Part shown: positions 1 through 7,789 of the stretch, one piece after another
How positions within the stretch are numbered: position 1 is the first letter of the stretch
Layout: each line of letters begins with the position of its first letter
NCBI RefSeq assembly: GCF_900182725.1
Contig: NZ_FXTO01000004.1
Coordinates: 62,001 to 126,000, forward strand
Direction of reading: 5' to 3'
DNA: 64,000 nt
Source of the DNA: Thalassovita litoralis
Lineage (GTDB): Bacteria; Pseudomonadota; Alphaproteobacteria; Rhodobacterales; Rhodobacteraceae
Translations under genes and position numbers: made by a program
The notes under the pieces: model-generated
Databases searched by the model: none
Told to the model about the DNA's origin: nothing
The model's input: only the letters and a program-made list of their open reading frames with translations

Positions 1-24
1 AACCCTACCGAAATTGGCAGGGTT
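1..24 (-). terminator. possible terminator of the crotonase gene (window edge)
   Basis: An inverted repeat AACCCT...AGGGTT lies just downstream of the minus-strand crotonase gene. Any T-run following it on the minus strand is outside the window, so this cannot be confirmed. Confidence 0.3.
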
Positions 25-39
25 TTCGGGGGTGTGGCA

Positions 40-825
40 TTATTGTTGCCAGTTGGGCGGGCGCTTTTCCAAAAAGGCGGCGATTCCTTCGGCGGTGTCG
101 CGGTACAGCATGTTTTCCACCATCACATCGCCGGTATATGCATAGGCTTGATCCTGCGGCATCTGGATTTGGTTGTAAAACGCCTCTTTGCCGATTTTGA
201 CGGCAGCCCCCAATTTGTTGGCGACTGTTTCGGCCAGATCTTGCGTGGCGGCGGCCAGTTGGTCATGCGGTACAACCCGGTTGATCAGCCCCAGAGTTTC
301 GGCTTTCTCTGCGGCGATAAATGCGCCGGTGCTGAGCATTTCAAACGCTTGTTTGCGTGGAATATTACGCGACAGCGCCACCATTGGCGTGGAGCAAAAC
401 AGGCCGATATTCACGCCATTGACGCCGAATTTCGTGCCTTCTGCCGCGACCGCCATATCGCAAGAGGCCACCATCTGACAGCCTGCGGCGGTGGCAATGC
501 CATGCACCTGCGCAATCACCGGCTGCGGCAATTTCTGGATCGACATCATCATCCGGGCGCAACGGTCGAACAGGTCTTTGAAATAGGCCTTGCCGCCGTC
601 TTCGGCCTGACGACCGGCGGTCATTTCCTTCAGGTCGTGGCCTGCGCAGAATACTTTGCCTTCGCCGGACAGGATCACCGCGCGAATCGTGCTGTCCGTG
701 GCCAGCCGGTCAAATTCGGTTTGCAGTGCTTCCAGCATCGCGTCTGACAGGGCGTTCAGCGATTGGGGGGCGTTCAGTTTCAGGTGGGCAATCGCGCCCG
801 TGTCGTGACGTTCCAGTAATGCCAT
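40..825 (-). CDS. enoyl-CoA hydratase/isomerase (crotonase) family protein, ECHDC3-like
   Basis: A 261-residue crotonase-fold protein of normal family length. The CoA-binding and oxyanion-hole segments are visible (FCAGHDLKEM at about 59-68 and HGIATAAGCQ at about 108-117). The two glutamates that carry out hydration in classical enoyl-CoA hydratase (Glu144 and Glu164 of the rat enzyme) align with Gln117 and Gly137, so plain hydratase chemistry is doubtful. The sequence resembles the ECHDC3-type subgroup, whose reaction is poorly known. It is transcribed away from the thioesterase gene at 883, with a 57-base gap between them. A purine-rich AAGAGGAG-like ribosome site precedes the ATG. A role in acyl-CoA metabolism is the safe statement; substrate unknown. 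Confidence 0.85.
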   Translation of the reverse strand: MALLERHDTGAIAHLKLNAPQSLNALSDAMLEALQTEFDRLATDSTIRAVILSGEGKVFCAGHDLKEMTAGRQAEDGGKAYFKDLFDRCARMMMSIQKLPQPVIAQVHGIATAAGCQMVASCDMAVAAEGTKFGVNGVNIGLFCSTPMVALSRNIPRKQAFEMLSTGAFIAAEKAETLGLINRVVPHDQLAAATQDLAETVANKLGAAVKIGKEAFYNQIQMPQDQAYAYTGDVMVENMLYRDTAEGIAAFLEKRPPNWQQ

Positions 826-882
826 CTTGTTCTTCTCCTCTTTCCCGGCAACTTTAGGGGGAACAGGAAAGGGAGGGAAGCG

Positions 883-1302
883 ATGGCTGTGAAAATGTCA
901 GCGCAGGAATTGATGGACTTCATGGCGCGGGAATTTCCGCAGGTGAAGAACGATTTTATCGTCGAAGATGTGCGCGATATGGGGGTCACTGTGCGGATGC
1001 CCGTGGCGGATCGTCATTTGCGGCCGGGGGGGACGGTATCGGGGCCAAGCATGTTTGGGCTGGCCGATTGTTCCATTTACTTTGCGGTGCTGGCGATGAT
1101 CGGTCCCAAGGGGCTGGCGGTGACGACCAATTGTTCGCTGGATTTCATGCGCAAACCCGAAGCAGGGCGCGACCTGATCGCGGAATGTAAGCTGTTGAAA
1201 CTGGGCCGTGTTTTGGCCGTGGGCGATGTGCTGATCTATTCCGAGGGCAAGCCGGAACCGGTGGCCCGCGCCACCATGACCTATTCGATTCCGCCGAATT
1301 GA
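883..1302 (+). CDS. PaaI family hotdog thioesterase
   Basis: A 139-residue protein with the hotdog-fold pattern of the PaaI/acyl-CoA thioesterase family. It has a central helix segment after RPGGTVSGPSMFGLAD (about 46-61) and a C-terminal strand ending in RATMTYSIP. The family hydrolyses acyl-CoA thioesters in the cytoplasm, often of aromatic or medium-chain acids; the substrate cannot be read from sequence. An AGGGAGG ribosome site lies a few bases before the ATG. The divergent neighbour is a crotonase-fold protein, so both probably serve acyl-CoA metabolism. No transcription terminator with a T-run is visible on this strand before the next gene. Confidence 0.85.
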   Translation: MAVKMSAQELMDFMAREFPQVKNDFIVEDVRDMGVTVRMPVADRHLRPGGTVSGPSMFGLADCSIYFAVLAMIGPKGLAVTTNCSLDFMRKPEAGRDLIAECKLLKLGRVLAVGDVLIYSEGKPEPVARATMTYSIPPN

Positions 1303-1330
1303 TGCGGGGCGCACGGGGCGCAACGGATAA

Positions 1331-1359
1331 GAAAAAAAGCCGGGGACAGGCCCCGGCTT
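1331..1359 (-). terminator. intrinsic terminator of the DUF1127 gene
   Basis: AAGCCGGGG and CCCCGGCTT form a nine-pair stem with a five-base loop. Read on the minus strand it is followed by a run of seven Ts, so it ends the DUF1127 transcript. Confidence 0.8.
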
Positions 1360-1387
1360 CCAGTACATTCCAACGCGGACGGGGTCG

Positions 1388-1621
1388 TTACGCGCGCCAG
1401 AATGGGCGACGGGCCTCCGTATAAGCCACGTCGCGTTCCACGCCGATGTCCCGCAGTTGCGCGTTCGTTAGTTTCGACAGCGCCTTTCGGGTGCGGTATC
1501 GGCTGTCCCATTTCGTCACAGTCACCGCAAATGCCACCGCCCAACGGGCCACGACAGGGGCCGGATGCCCCAGATCGTAGGTGATGACTTGTGCGGCAAG
1601 CAGGGCTGGCTGCTGTGACAT
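1388..1621 (-). CDS. DUF1127 domain-containing small protein
   Basis: A 77-residue basic protein, counted from the ATG that follows a good AAAGGA site; an upstream ATG at 1651 would add ten unlikely residues. The C-terminal half shows the DUF1127 (YjiS-like) pattern: RTRKALSKLTNAQLRDIGVERD, split here as RTRKALSKLT and NAQLRDIGVE, with the arginine-rich helix preceding DIG. Such proteins are small, and some alphaproteobacterial members influence phosphate and carbon metabolism or RNA turnover; this one cannot be assigned. It is divergent from a MocR regulator, a recurrent arrangement in alphaproteobacteria that suggests the regulator controls it. An intrinsic terminator follows. Confidence 0.85.
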   Translation of the reverse strand: MSQQPALLAAQVITYDLGHPAPVVARWAVAFAVTVTKWDSRYRTRKALSKLTNAQLRDIGVERDVAYTEARRPFWRA

Positions 1622-1637
1622 AGGACAAATCCTTTGA

Positions 1638-1696
1638 TTGTATTGACACAATGTAGCGTGATTGCTACGTCATTATAGATACAATTCCGGATACAA
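1638..1696. promoter_or_regulatory. MocR operator repeats and DUF1127 promoter region
   Basis: Between the divergent DUF1127 and MocR genes, ATACAA occurs at 1679-1684 and 1691-1696 as direct repeats 12 bases apart, and inverted (TTGTAT) at 1638-1643. A minus-strand TATAAT box lies at 1672-1677, so the two direct repeats sit over its -35 region, as expected for a regulator controlling DUF1127. GTAGC...GCTAC (1653-1668) is an additional inverted repeat. Assignment to MocR is inference. Confidence 0.5.
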
Positions 1697-1717
1697 AGCG
1701 TCTAGGAAAACATTGTT

Positions 1718-3094
1718 ATGGGTACAAATTGGCGCCCTGAGCTGTCGATGGCGGGTCGGTCGAAATACAAGACCTTGGCGGATGAAATCCGTAGCGCGGT
1801 TGCTGATCAGCGTCTTGGGGCGGGGGAACAATTGCCGCCTGTGCGGGAACTGGCCTATCAATTGTCGGTCACGCCGGGGACTGTGGCGCGGGCTTATTCG
1901 CTACTGACCGAAGAAGGTGTGCTTCAGGCCGGTGTTGGGCGTGGCACCTTCGTGGCCGAGGCGACGACACAGGCAGACGATGCTATTGCTTGGCCGCAGG
2001 TGTTGAACCTGCGCAGCCCCTTGTTGCCTGATATGGGGCAAAGCCAGCTTTTGCGGGATGCGATGCGAAAAACGGCGGATCACATGCCCGCCGAAGAATT
2101 CATGAACTACCCGGATCGCCGCATGGATTTGCCGCTGCGCCGGGCCTTGCGGCGCTGGATGGCGGATTTGCCGATTGGCAATTTCACCGCCGAGGACATC
2201 GTGCTGGCGCATGGGGCGCAAAACGCCCTGATGCTGGTGATGCAAACCGTGCTGAATGGCCCGGACCCGGCCGTTGCTGTCGAGGGGCTGACCTATCCGG
2301 GGTTTCGCCGGGCGGCGGAATTGTGTCGGGCGCGGGTGGTTGGGGTTGCGTGTGACGACCAAGGGCCAATCCTGTCTGAATTGGAACGGGTGGTGCGCGA
2401 AGAAGGGGTACAATTATTTTGTACCTCTTCCGAAGTGAACAATCCCACCGTGCGGTTCACCAGCGACACCCGGCGGCGTGAAATTGCGGTGCTGGCGCGG
2501 CGTTTGGGGCTGAATATTCTGGATGACGATTGTTATGCAATCGGCCCGCATGGGGCGGAAAGCTATCATTCGCTGCTGCCTGAATTGGGGTGGTATGTGT
2601 CATCGCTGTCCAAGGCGCTGACCCCGGCCTTGCGCGTTGGCTATGTGGTGGCCCCGCGCGAAAGGGTACAGGAATTGGCGCGAACCGCAGCGTTCAGCTT
2701 TTTCGGGATGTCGCGGCCTTTGACGGAAATGACGCTGGAATTCATGTCCGATCACCGTTTGCTAAGCGTGGCCGCCAAGGTCCGGGCGCGGATGAACGAC
2801 TTGATCCGTGATACGGTAAACCATCTGGGGGGGCATCAGGTGGCGTGGCGCGAAGATGTGCCATTCCTGTGGGTGATGCTGCCGGGGGGGTGGCGGTCCG
2901 CCAGTTTCGTTCGCGCCGCCGAGGCACAAGGCGTTGTCCTGAAAAGCGCCGAAGACTTCGTTTTACGCGACGCTCGTGCGCCCCATGCGGTGCGCATTGC
3001 CGTGAACGGGCAGGTCGATACCGCCCGGTACGAGGCCGGAATCGTGCAGCTTCGTGCCTTGTTGGATAACCCGCGGGATGAATTCACGGTCTGA
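1718..3094 (+). CDS. MocR-type (GntR-aminotransferase fusion) transcriptional regulator
   Basis: A 458-residue fusion typical of MocR regulators. Residues about 12-80 are a GntR winged helix (LPPVRELAYQLSVTPGTVAR). Residues about 100-450 are a fold-type I aminotransferase domain, with the acidic DDD at 270-272 that contacts the cofactor nitrogen and the PLP-binding lysine in SSLSKALTPALRVGY (Lys299). MocR proteins use PLP as an effector-sensing group and seldom catalyse transamination. The gene is divergent from the DUF1127 gene and shares an intergenic region with repeated ATACAA motifs, so DUF1127 is its likely target. A start at the internal ATG (residue 11) is possible. Confidence 0.88.
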   Translation: MGTNWRPELSMAGRSKYKTLADEIRSAVADQRLGAGEQLPPVRELAYQLSVTPGTVARAYSLLTEEGVLQAGVGRGTFVAEATTQADDAIAWPQVLNLRSPLLPDMGQSQLLRDAMRKTADHMPAEEFMNYPDRRMDLPLRRALRRWMADLPIGNFTAEDIVLAHGAQNALMLVMQTVLNGPDPAVAVEGLTYPGFRRAAELCRARVVGVACDDQGPILSELERVVREEGVQLFCTSSEVNNPTVRFTSDTRRREIAVLARRLGLNILDDDCYAIGPHGAESYHSLLPELGWYVSSLSKALTPALRVGYVVAPRERVQELARTAAFSFFGMSRPLTEMTLEFMSDHRLLSVAAKVRARMNDLIRDTVNHLGGHQVAWREDVPFLWVMLPGGWRSASFVRAAEAQGVVLKSAEDFVLRDARAPHAVRIAVNGQVDTARYEAGIVQLRALLDNPRDEFTV

Positions 3095-3173
3095 GGGCGG
3101 TGAAAATGTGGGGTATTTTGATACCTATTTTTTAACCATTTGAAAACGCTTATAAAATTCACGAATGGCGCGC

Positions 3174-3201
3174 TTGACTGTGGTTTTAGTCCCTATATAA
3201 C
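3174..3201 (+). promoter_or_regulatory. sigma70-type promoter of rplM-rpsI
   Basis: TTGACT (3174-3179), a 16-base spacer and TATAAC (3196-3201) make a strong housekeeping promoter. Transcription would start near 3208, leaving about 58 bases of leader before rplM. Confidence 0.75.
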
Positions 3202-3265
3202 GCCGCAATCGAATTCGGATGGGGGCCTGTGCCGCCATCTTCAACTGAACAAGGGTAATCCCGCG

Positions 3266-3727
3266 ATGAAAACCTTCTCTGCTACTCCGGCAGACATCGA
3301 GAAAAAGTGGATCATCATCGACGCCGAAGGCGTGGTGCTGGGTCGCTTGGCTTCGATCGTCGCCATGCGTCTGCGTGGCAAGCATAAGCCGTCGTTCACC
3401 CCGAACATGGATATGGGCGACAACGTTATCATCATCAACGCCGACAAGGTGCAGATGACTGGCAACAAACGCGCTGACAAAAAATACTACTGGCACACTG
3501 GCCATCCGGGCGGCATCAAGCACCGCACCGCCGGTCAGATCCTGGAAGGCGCATACCCCGAACGCGTGGTGACTGCCGCCGTGAAGCGTATGCTGCCGGG
3601 CAACCGCCTGTCGCGTCAGCAGATGACCAACCTGCGCGTTTATGCCGGGGCCGAGCATCCGCACGCCGCCCAGAACCCCGAAGTTCTGGACGTCAAGTCC
3701 ATGAACTCCAAGAACACCCGGAGCTGA
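3266..3727 (+). CDS. rplM: 50S ribosomal protein L13
   Basis: A 153-residue protein that is clearly ribosomal protein L13. It begins [15 protein letters not shown] and carries the family signature near the C-terminus ([12 protein letters not shown]-like: [19 protein letters not shown], residues about 110-128) followed by [14 protein letters not shown]13 is an early-assembling protein of the large subunit. The ATG at 3266 was chosen over an upstream in-frame TTG because the family starts there and a strong promoter with a short leader precedes it. Its stop lies three bases before rpsI, the universal L13-S9 operon. Confidence 0.98.
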   Translation: MKTFSATPADIEKKWIIIDAEGVVLGRLASIVAMRLRGKHKPSFTPNMDMGDNVIIINADKVQMTGNKRADKKYYWHTGHPGGIKHRTAGQILEGAYPERVVTAAVKRMLPGNRLSRQQMTNLRVYAGAEHPHAAQNPEVLDVKSMNSKNTRS

Positions 3728-3730
3728 TAA

Positions 3731-4216
3731 ATGGCCGATCAAATCAATTCGCTGGAAGAGCTGGGCGCAGCAACCGGTGCCGCTGCTGTGGTCGAAGTTG
3801 AAGCCCCCCGTGAACCCGTTCGTGACGAACTGGGCCGTTCCTACGCCACCGGCAAGCGTAAAGACGCTGTTGCCCGCGTTTGGATCAAGCCGGGTTCGGG
3901 CAAAGTATCCGTGAACGGCAAAGAGATGAATGTCTACTTTGCGCGTCCGGTGCTGCAAATGATCCTGCGTCAGCCGTTCACCGTGGCTGGCGTCGAAGAT
4001 CAGTTCGACGTTGTTGCCACCGTCAAAGGCGGCGGTCTGTCCGGTCAGGCCGGTGCCGTGAAGCACGGTATCTCGAAAGCCCTGCAACTGTACGATCCGT
4101 CGCTGCGTGGCGCACTGAAAGCCGCTGGCTTCCTGACCCGCGACAGCCGCGTTGTGGAACGTAAAAAATACGGTAAGGCCAAAGCCCGCCGTTCGTTCCA
4201 GTTCTCGAAGCGTTAA
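3731..4216 (+). CDS. rpsI: 30S ribosomal protein S9
   Basis: A 161-residue S9 protein. After a short acidic N-terminal extension (about 35 residues, common in alphaproteobacteria) comes the conserved start [14 protein letters not shown]. The extreme C-terminal tail [16 protein letters not shown] reaches into the ribosomal P site in known structures. It is co-transcribed with rplM, three bases upstream, and followed by a strong intrinsic terminator. Its SKR end is the expected family terminus, so the gene is intact. Confidence 0.98.
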   Translation: MADQINSLEELGAATGAAAVVEVEAPREPVRDELGRSYATGKRKDAVARVWIKPGSGKVSVNGKEMNVYFARPVLQMILRQPFTVAGVEDQFDVVATVKGGGLSGQAGAVKHGISKALQLYDPSLRGALKAAGFLTRDSRVVERKKYGKAKARRSFQFSKR

Positions 4217-4240
4217 TTTTCGCTTTATGGAATACGGAAA

Positions 4241-4265
4241 AGGCCGCCTTTGGGCGGCCTTTTTT
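4241..4265 (+). terminator. intrinsic terminator of rplM-rpsI
   Basis: AGGCCGCC pairs with GGCGGCCT around a short loop and is followed by a T-run, 25 bases after the rpsI stop. Confidence 0.9.
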
Positions 4266-4307
4266 GTGTGTTGTGGCGGGGGTTGGCTGGTCGATCTCCG
4301 TAGCCAC

Positions 4308-4339
4308 ATAAAAAGGCGGACCCCGAGGAAGCCCGCCTT
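4308..4339 (-). terminator. intrinsic terminator of the porin-like gene
   Basis: AAGGCGG and CCGCCTT form a stem. On the minus strand it is followed by TTTTTAT, about 35 bases beyond the stop of the minus-strand gene starting at 5003. Confidence 0.75.
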
Positions 4340-4373
4340 CTGACGCCGGATTGGAACGGCGCTGCCTGTATTC

Positions 4374-5003
4374 TTAGCCTGCGATCGAGAAATCGTAGTA
4401 AGCCGTGAAGGTGATCATCGGCGATGCGCTTTCGGAATCTTCGAACAGCACTTCGAAGGATACCTCGTCGGTCAGACCGTAAAGGAAGGACAGTTCGCCA
4501 TAGGTATCGTCTGCGCCGTCAATCCCGACCAGCGGGGTGATGGTCCATTTGTCGTTGACGGCAAATTCCACAGCGATGCTGTTGTCGAACGTGTCGGCAT
4601 CCGGGTCCCAGATCAGTTCGTAGGTGGCTGCAACAGAATCGCTGAACGCATAGGTCAGGTCGGTGGTTACGTCATACGTCCAGTAACCGCTGTCGTCGCC
4701 CCAGTAGCCGGTGACATAGACATCGTAGCTGAAGTTGTCGTTCACATCGCCTGCGTAACCGATGTACAAGTCGTATTCCACATCATCGGCTGGATCGTCC
4801 AAAGAGCCGATCCAGATACCGCCATACAGGCCACCATAGGCGGCTTCGACATAGCCTTCGACGGTTTCGCTGGTGTGGTCCAGATCTTTGTCAAAATACA
4901 GGCTGGCCGCAAGGCCGCCGGACAGTTCTACCGATCCTGCATAAGCGCCCATCGGCAGAAGGCACAGCGCGGTGGCTGCGCAAAGGTTTTTGGGGGTGAA
5001 CAT
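4374..5003 (-). CDS. secreted TorF-like putative outer-membrane porin
   Basis: A 209-residue protein with a clear signal peptide (NLCAATALCLLPMGAYAG, cleavage likely after AYA at about 22). The mature part has no cysteine, is very acidic and is rich in alternating Tyr/Trp/Gly strands such as YVEAAYGGLYGGIWIGSLDD and YDLYIGYAGD. This pattern resembles the TIGR02001/TorF family of small putative outer-membrane porins, and the protein ends in a hydrophobic strand (TFTAYYDFSIAG). Family assignment is by resemblance only. The start follows an AAGGGA-type ribosome site. The region upstream (5004-5275) contains repeated ATGCTG motifs that could control it, and an intrinsic terminator follows. Confidence 0.65.
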   Translation of the reverse strand: MFTPKNLCAATALCLLPMGAYAGSVELSGGLAASLYFDKDLDHTSETVEGYVEAAYGGLYGGIWIGSLDDPADDVEYDLYIGYAGDVNDNFSYDVYVTGYWGDDSGYWTYDVTTDLTYAFSDSVAATYELIWDPDADTFDNSIAVEFAVNDKWTITPLVGIDGADDTYGELSFLYGLTDEVSFEVLFEDSESASPMITFTAYYDFSIAG

Positions 5004-5160
5004 ACGTTGTCCCTTCTTTCCGTATATCGTTATTTTATGCCCGACTGTTGCCTAGTCCGTTCCCGGCAGAAGAGGCCGGTCCGTTTGGGTAAGGGGTCGA
5101 AGCCCGAGTCTTTTACTCTGTCTTCTCGCCATTGTCCCGCCCAGTCGTCATAAATATGTG

Positions 5161-5249
5161 ATGCTGCGATGCGGAATTAGTAAATGCTGCACAATGGCAA
5201 CAGGGACAGCATTCTTGACCTGCTTAAATATGATGCTGATTTAATGCTG
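5161..5249. promoter_or_regulatory. cluster of ATGCTG motifs (candidate operator array)
   Basis: ATGCTG occurs at 5161, 5184, 5233 and 5244, and inverted (CAGCAT) at 5207. Neighbouring copies are about 23 bases apart except the last pair, 11 apart, close to multiples of a helical turn. The array lies 150-240 bases upstream of the porin-like gene and just past the TetR stop. The binding protein is unknown. Confidence 0.35.
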
Positions 5250-5275
5250 TGATGTCTAAGGGATGGGCGGCAATG

Positions 5276-5902
5276 CTATGATGCACTGTCCGCAGGCACC
5301 AACCCCAGTCCCCGCAAATAGATACCGATTCCGCTTTCCAGCAGGTCTTCGGGGGAAAAGGGCGATTGGGTGCCGGGGGAATTACGGGCGTAAAGTTCCA
5401 CAACACCGTGGCTCATCGCCCAGATATGGGCGGAAAACATGCTGGCGGGGGGGCGCTTTTCGGGCGGGATGTGCTGTGACAGGTCGCTGGCCGCCTTTTC
5501 CAGCACTCCACGCGCCTTTTGCGCGATGGCTGCCAATTCCGGGGTGCGGTTCACCGAAATCCCGGATTCGAACATTGCGATATAGTGACCGGGGTGTTTG
5601 CGTGCAAAGGCCAGATAGGCGCGTCCGGTTGCCTCGAACGCGGCCAAGGCCGATGGTTGCCCGGTGTCATAGGCGTATTGCATCACGTCCGCGAAAATCG
5701 CGTATCCCTGCCGGGCGGCTTCGGCGATCAGATCCTCGCGCCCCTCGAAGTGGCGATAAACAGCCGCAGGGGTCACGCCCGCCTGTTTCGCCGCTTCGGA
5801 CAGGGTGAACCCGGTCGGGCCTTTGGCTTCGATCAGGTCCAGCGCGGCCTCGACCAGCGCCTGCCGCAGGTTGCCGTGATGATATCCACGTTTTTTAGGC
5901 AT
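5276..5902 (-). CDS. TetR/AcrR family transcriptional regulator
   Basis: A 208-residue TetR regulator counted from [11 protein letters not shown]. The N-terminal three-helix DNA-binding domain is clear ([20 protein letters not shown], about 32-51), and the C-terminal ligand domain resembles the WHG-type subgroup ([14 protein letters not shown]). The ATG at 5902 lies inside the last codons of ppk2 (overlap of eight bases), implying translational coupling; a start at 5923 would lengthen the overlap. Being distal to ppk2 in the same transcript, it may regulate its own operon. The effector is unknown. Confidence 0.88.
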   Translation of the reverse strand: MPKKRGYHHGNLRQALVEAALDLIEAKGPTGFTLSEAAKQAGVTPAAVYRHFEGREDLIAEAARQGYAIFADVMQYAYDTGQPSALAAFEATGRAYLAFARKHPGHYIAMFESGISVNRTPELAAIAQKARGVLEKAASDLSQHIPPEKRPPASMFSAHIWAMSHGVVELYARNSPGTQSPFSPEDLLESGIGIYLRGLGLVPADSAS

Positions 5903-6764
5903 CCCACAGGTCCGGGCCGCCACAGATCAGGGAATCGCATCCGCCAATGGCCTTATCGTCCTTGCGGTCATAGTCGATAGCGTGCAGCACATGGCGGATC
6001 GCGGCCAGACGGGCGCGTTTTTTGTCATCGGACCGGACGATGGTCCACGGGGCGGCATCGCTGTGGGATCGGTCCAGCGTTTCGCGGATTGCAGTGCTGT
6101 AGGCATCCCATTTGCGCAGCCCGTCCACATCTATCTGGCTTAGCTTCCATTGTTTCAGCGGGTCTTGTTCGCGGTCCAGAAACCGCTTTAGCTGCTCGGC
6201 TCGGCCTACGTTCAGCCAGAATTTGAACAGGATAATCCCTTCATCCACCAGCATTTTTTCAAAATCTGTCACCTGCGCAAAGAAATGTTCGCGTTGTGCA
6301 TCGGAACAGAAGCCAAACACATGTTCCACCACGCCACGGTTATACCATGACCGATCATAGAACACGATTTCACCGCCAGCGGGCAGATGGTCAATATAGC
6401 GTTGGAAATACCATTGGGTTTGTTCGGTGTCTGACGGTTTCGACAGCGCCACCAACCGCGCGCCGCGTGGATTCATGTTTTCACGAAACCGCTTGATCGT
6501 GCCGCCCTTGCCAGCGGCATCGCGGCCTTCGAAGACCATTGCAATCCGCGTCCCCGAGGTTTTGGCCCAGGCTTGCAGCTTGGCCAGTTCCACCTGAAGC
6601 TTCTTCATGTCCTTGTCATAGGGCTTGCTGGCCAGACGTTCGGAATGGGGATAATCCGGGTTCAGAATATCGCCCTTTTCCGCGCGTTTGATCGCATCGC
6701 GCACCTCTTTCGGGGCGTCATTTTCATAAAACGCACTGATGGCACCGTCAAAGGGCAGCTGCAT
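5895..6764 (-). CDS. ppk2: polyphosphate kinase 2 family protein
   Basis: A 289-residue PPK2 enzyme, which moves phosphate between polyphosphate and nucleotides (NDP or NMP to NTP or NDP). Walker [10 protein letters not shown] is at about 80-88, and the Walker B/lid region [17 protein letters not shown] follows. Its single-domain length fits PPK2 class I; nucleotide preference cannot be read from sequence. The start was placed at MQLPFDG because GGAGAA stands just before it; a start 12 bases upstream (6776) is possible. The 3' end overlaps the TetR gene, so the two form an operon. Confidence 0.93.
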   Translation of the reverse strand: MQLPFDGAISAFYENDAPKEVRDAIKRAEKGDILNPDYPHSERLASKPYDKDMKKLQVELAKLQAWAKTSGTRIAMVFEGRDAAGKGGTIKRFRENMNPRGARLVALSKPSDTEQTQWYFQRYIDHLPAGGEIVFYDRSWYNRGVVEHVFGFCSDAQREHFFAQVTDFEKMLVDEGIILFKFWLNVGRAEQLKRFLDREQDPLKQWKLSQIDVDGLRKWDAYSTAIRETLDRSHSDAAPWTIVRSDDKKRARLAAIRHVLHAIDYDRKDDKAIGGCDSLICGGPDLWDA

Positions 6765-6814
6765 GGGCTTCTCCATTTGTTTTCAAAGTAATATGGCGAT
6801 GCGGGGCGGTTTGT

Positions 6815-7780
6815 TCAATCCGGCTGTTGCAGCCCGGCCCGTGTCGTTGCGCGATCAATGGCGGCCATAACCTGTGGTTTGGCGTTATGCTGCGGGGTGT
6901 GGCCAATGCCGGGCAGGGTGGTCAGATGGGCGTTTGGGATTTGCCGGGTCAGTGGTTCGGAATGGATATGCAGCCCCACAATCGTATCGGCATCGCCATG
7001 CAGGATTTCCACCGGAACGCTGATCTGCGGATAGTGCGGCACCTGCGCGCGAATTTCCTGTTTCAGATTGGCGCGTTGCAGCGCATTGGCCCGCAAACTG
7101 GCGCGGCGCAGCGTCAGACCTGCGCCGATATGATGGTTATACCCTTTGGGGGGGTGTTGCGGGGTAAAGATGGATTCTAATTCGCGGGTCACGCGCGCTT
7201 CAGGGACAAAGGCGGTCAAATAGGGGGCGGCCAAAGGCCCAAGGATCGGATGCGACAGCGTGCGGTAATACCGATCCAAACCGCCGTCCCATATTTGCGA
7301 TGCTGCCGACAGCAACACCAGCGCGGCGATATTGGCGGGGCAATAAACGGCCCAAGCCAGCGCGACTGCCCCGCCATAGGATTGCCCCAGCACCACGGGC
7401 CGTTGCGCCCCCAGTTGCATCGCCGCCTCGGCCAGTATTTCCGCCTGTTGCCAGATCGTAGCCCCCCGGCGGTTCACGGGATCGGAATATCCCAATCCGG
7501 GGCGATCAAACACGATCACGCGATACCGCGCGGCCAGTTGATGCGCCAGATCATGTGTGAAGTCGCGGGTATTGCCCGAAGCGCCGTGGATCAGCACCAG
7601 ATCAGGACCAGCGCCCAAGACCACCGCATGAATGCGGTGGCCCTGCACGGTCAGAAACTGCCCCTCGGGGGGAAATGCGGCCTCGGCCCGGCGTTCATGC
7701 CGTTCGGCACGCAGATGCGTCAGGCCATGCGCCAGACCAAACAGGCCCAGTGATGTGCCTATCATCCCCAGCAAGGACAT
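6815..7780 (-). CDS. alpha/beta hydrolase, membrane-anchored
   Basis: A 321-residue alpha/beta-hydrolase. The N-terminus (residues about 1-20, hydrophobic) looks like a membrane anchor or uncleaved signal. The oxyanion motif HGASGN is at 65-70, the nucleophile elbow GQSYGG carries Ser134, and the likely acid and base are the Asp in HGDADTIV and the His in GIGHTPQ near 297. Together these form a complete catalytic triad. The substrate is unknown; this class includes many esterases and lipases. It lies nine bases downstream of metA on the same strand and may be co-transcribed, though no functional link is evident. Confidence 0.85.
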   Translation of the reverse strand: MSLLGMIGTSLGLFGLAHGLTHLRAERHERRAEAAFPPEGQFLTVQGHRIHAVVLGAGPDLVLIHGASGNTRDFTHDLAHQLAARYRVIVFDRPGLGYSDPVNRRGATIWQQAEILAEAAMQLGAQRPVVLGQSYGGAVALAWAVYCPANIAALVLLSAASQIWDGGLDRYYRTLSHPILGPLAAPYLTAFVPEARVTRELESIFTPQHPPKGYNHHIGAGLTLRRASLRANALQRANLKQEIRAQVPHYPQISVPVEILHGDADTIVGLHIHSEPLTRQIPNAHLTTLPGIGHTPQHNAKPQVMAAIDRATTRAGLQQPD

Positions 7781-7789
7781 CCGCGCGCC

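Noticed and set aside
3131-3146. TTAACCATTTG as a CtrA site upstream of rplM
   Set aside because: Only one half-site is present (second half reads AAAA), and it lies upstream of a strong housekeeping promoter.
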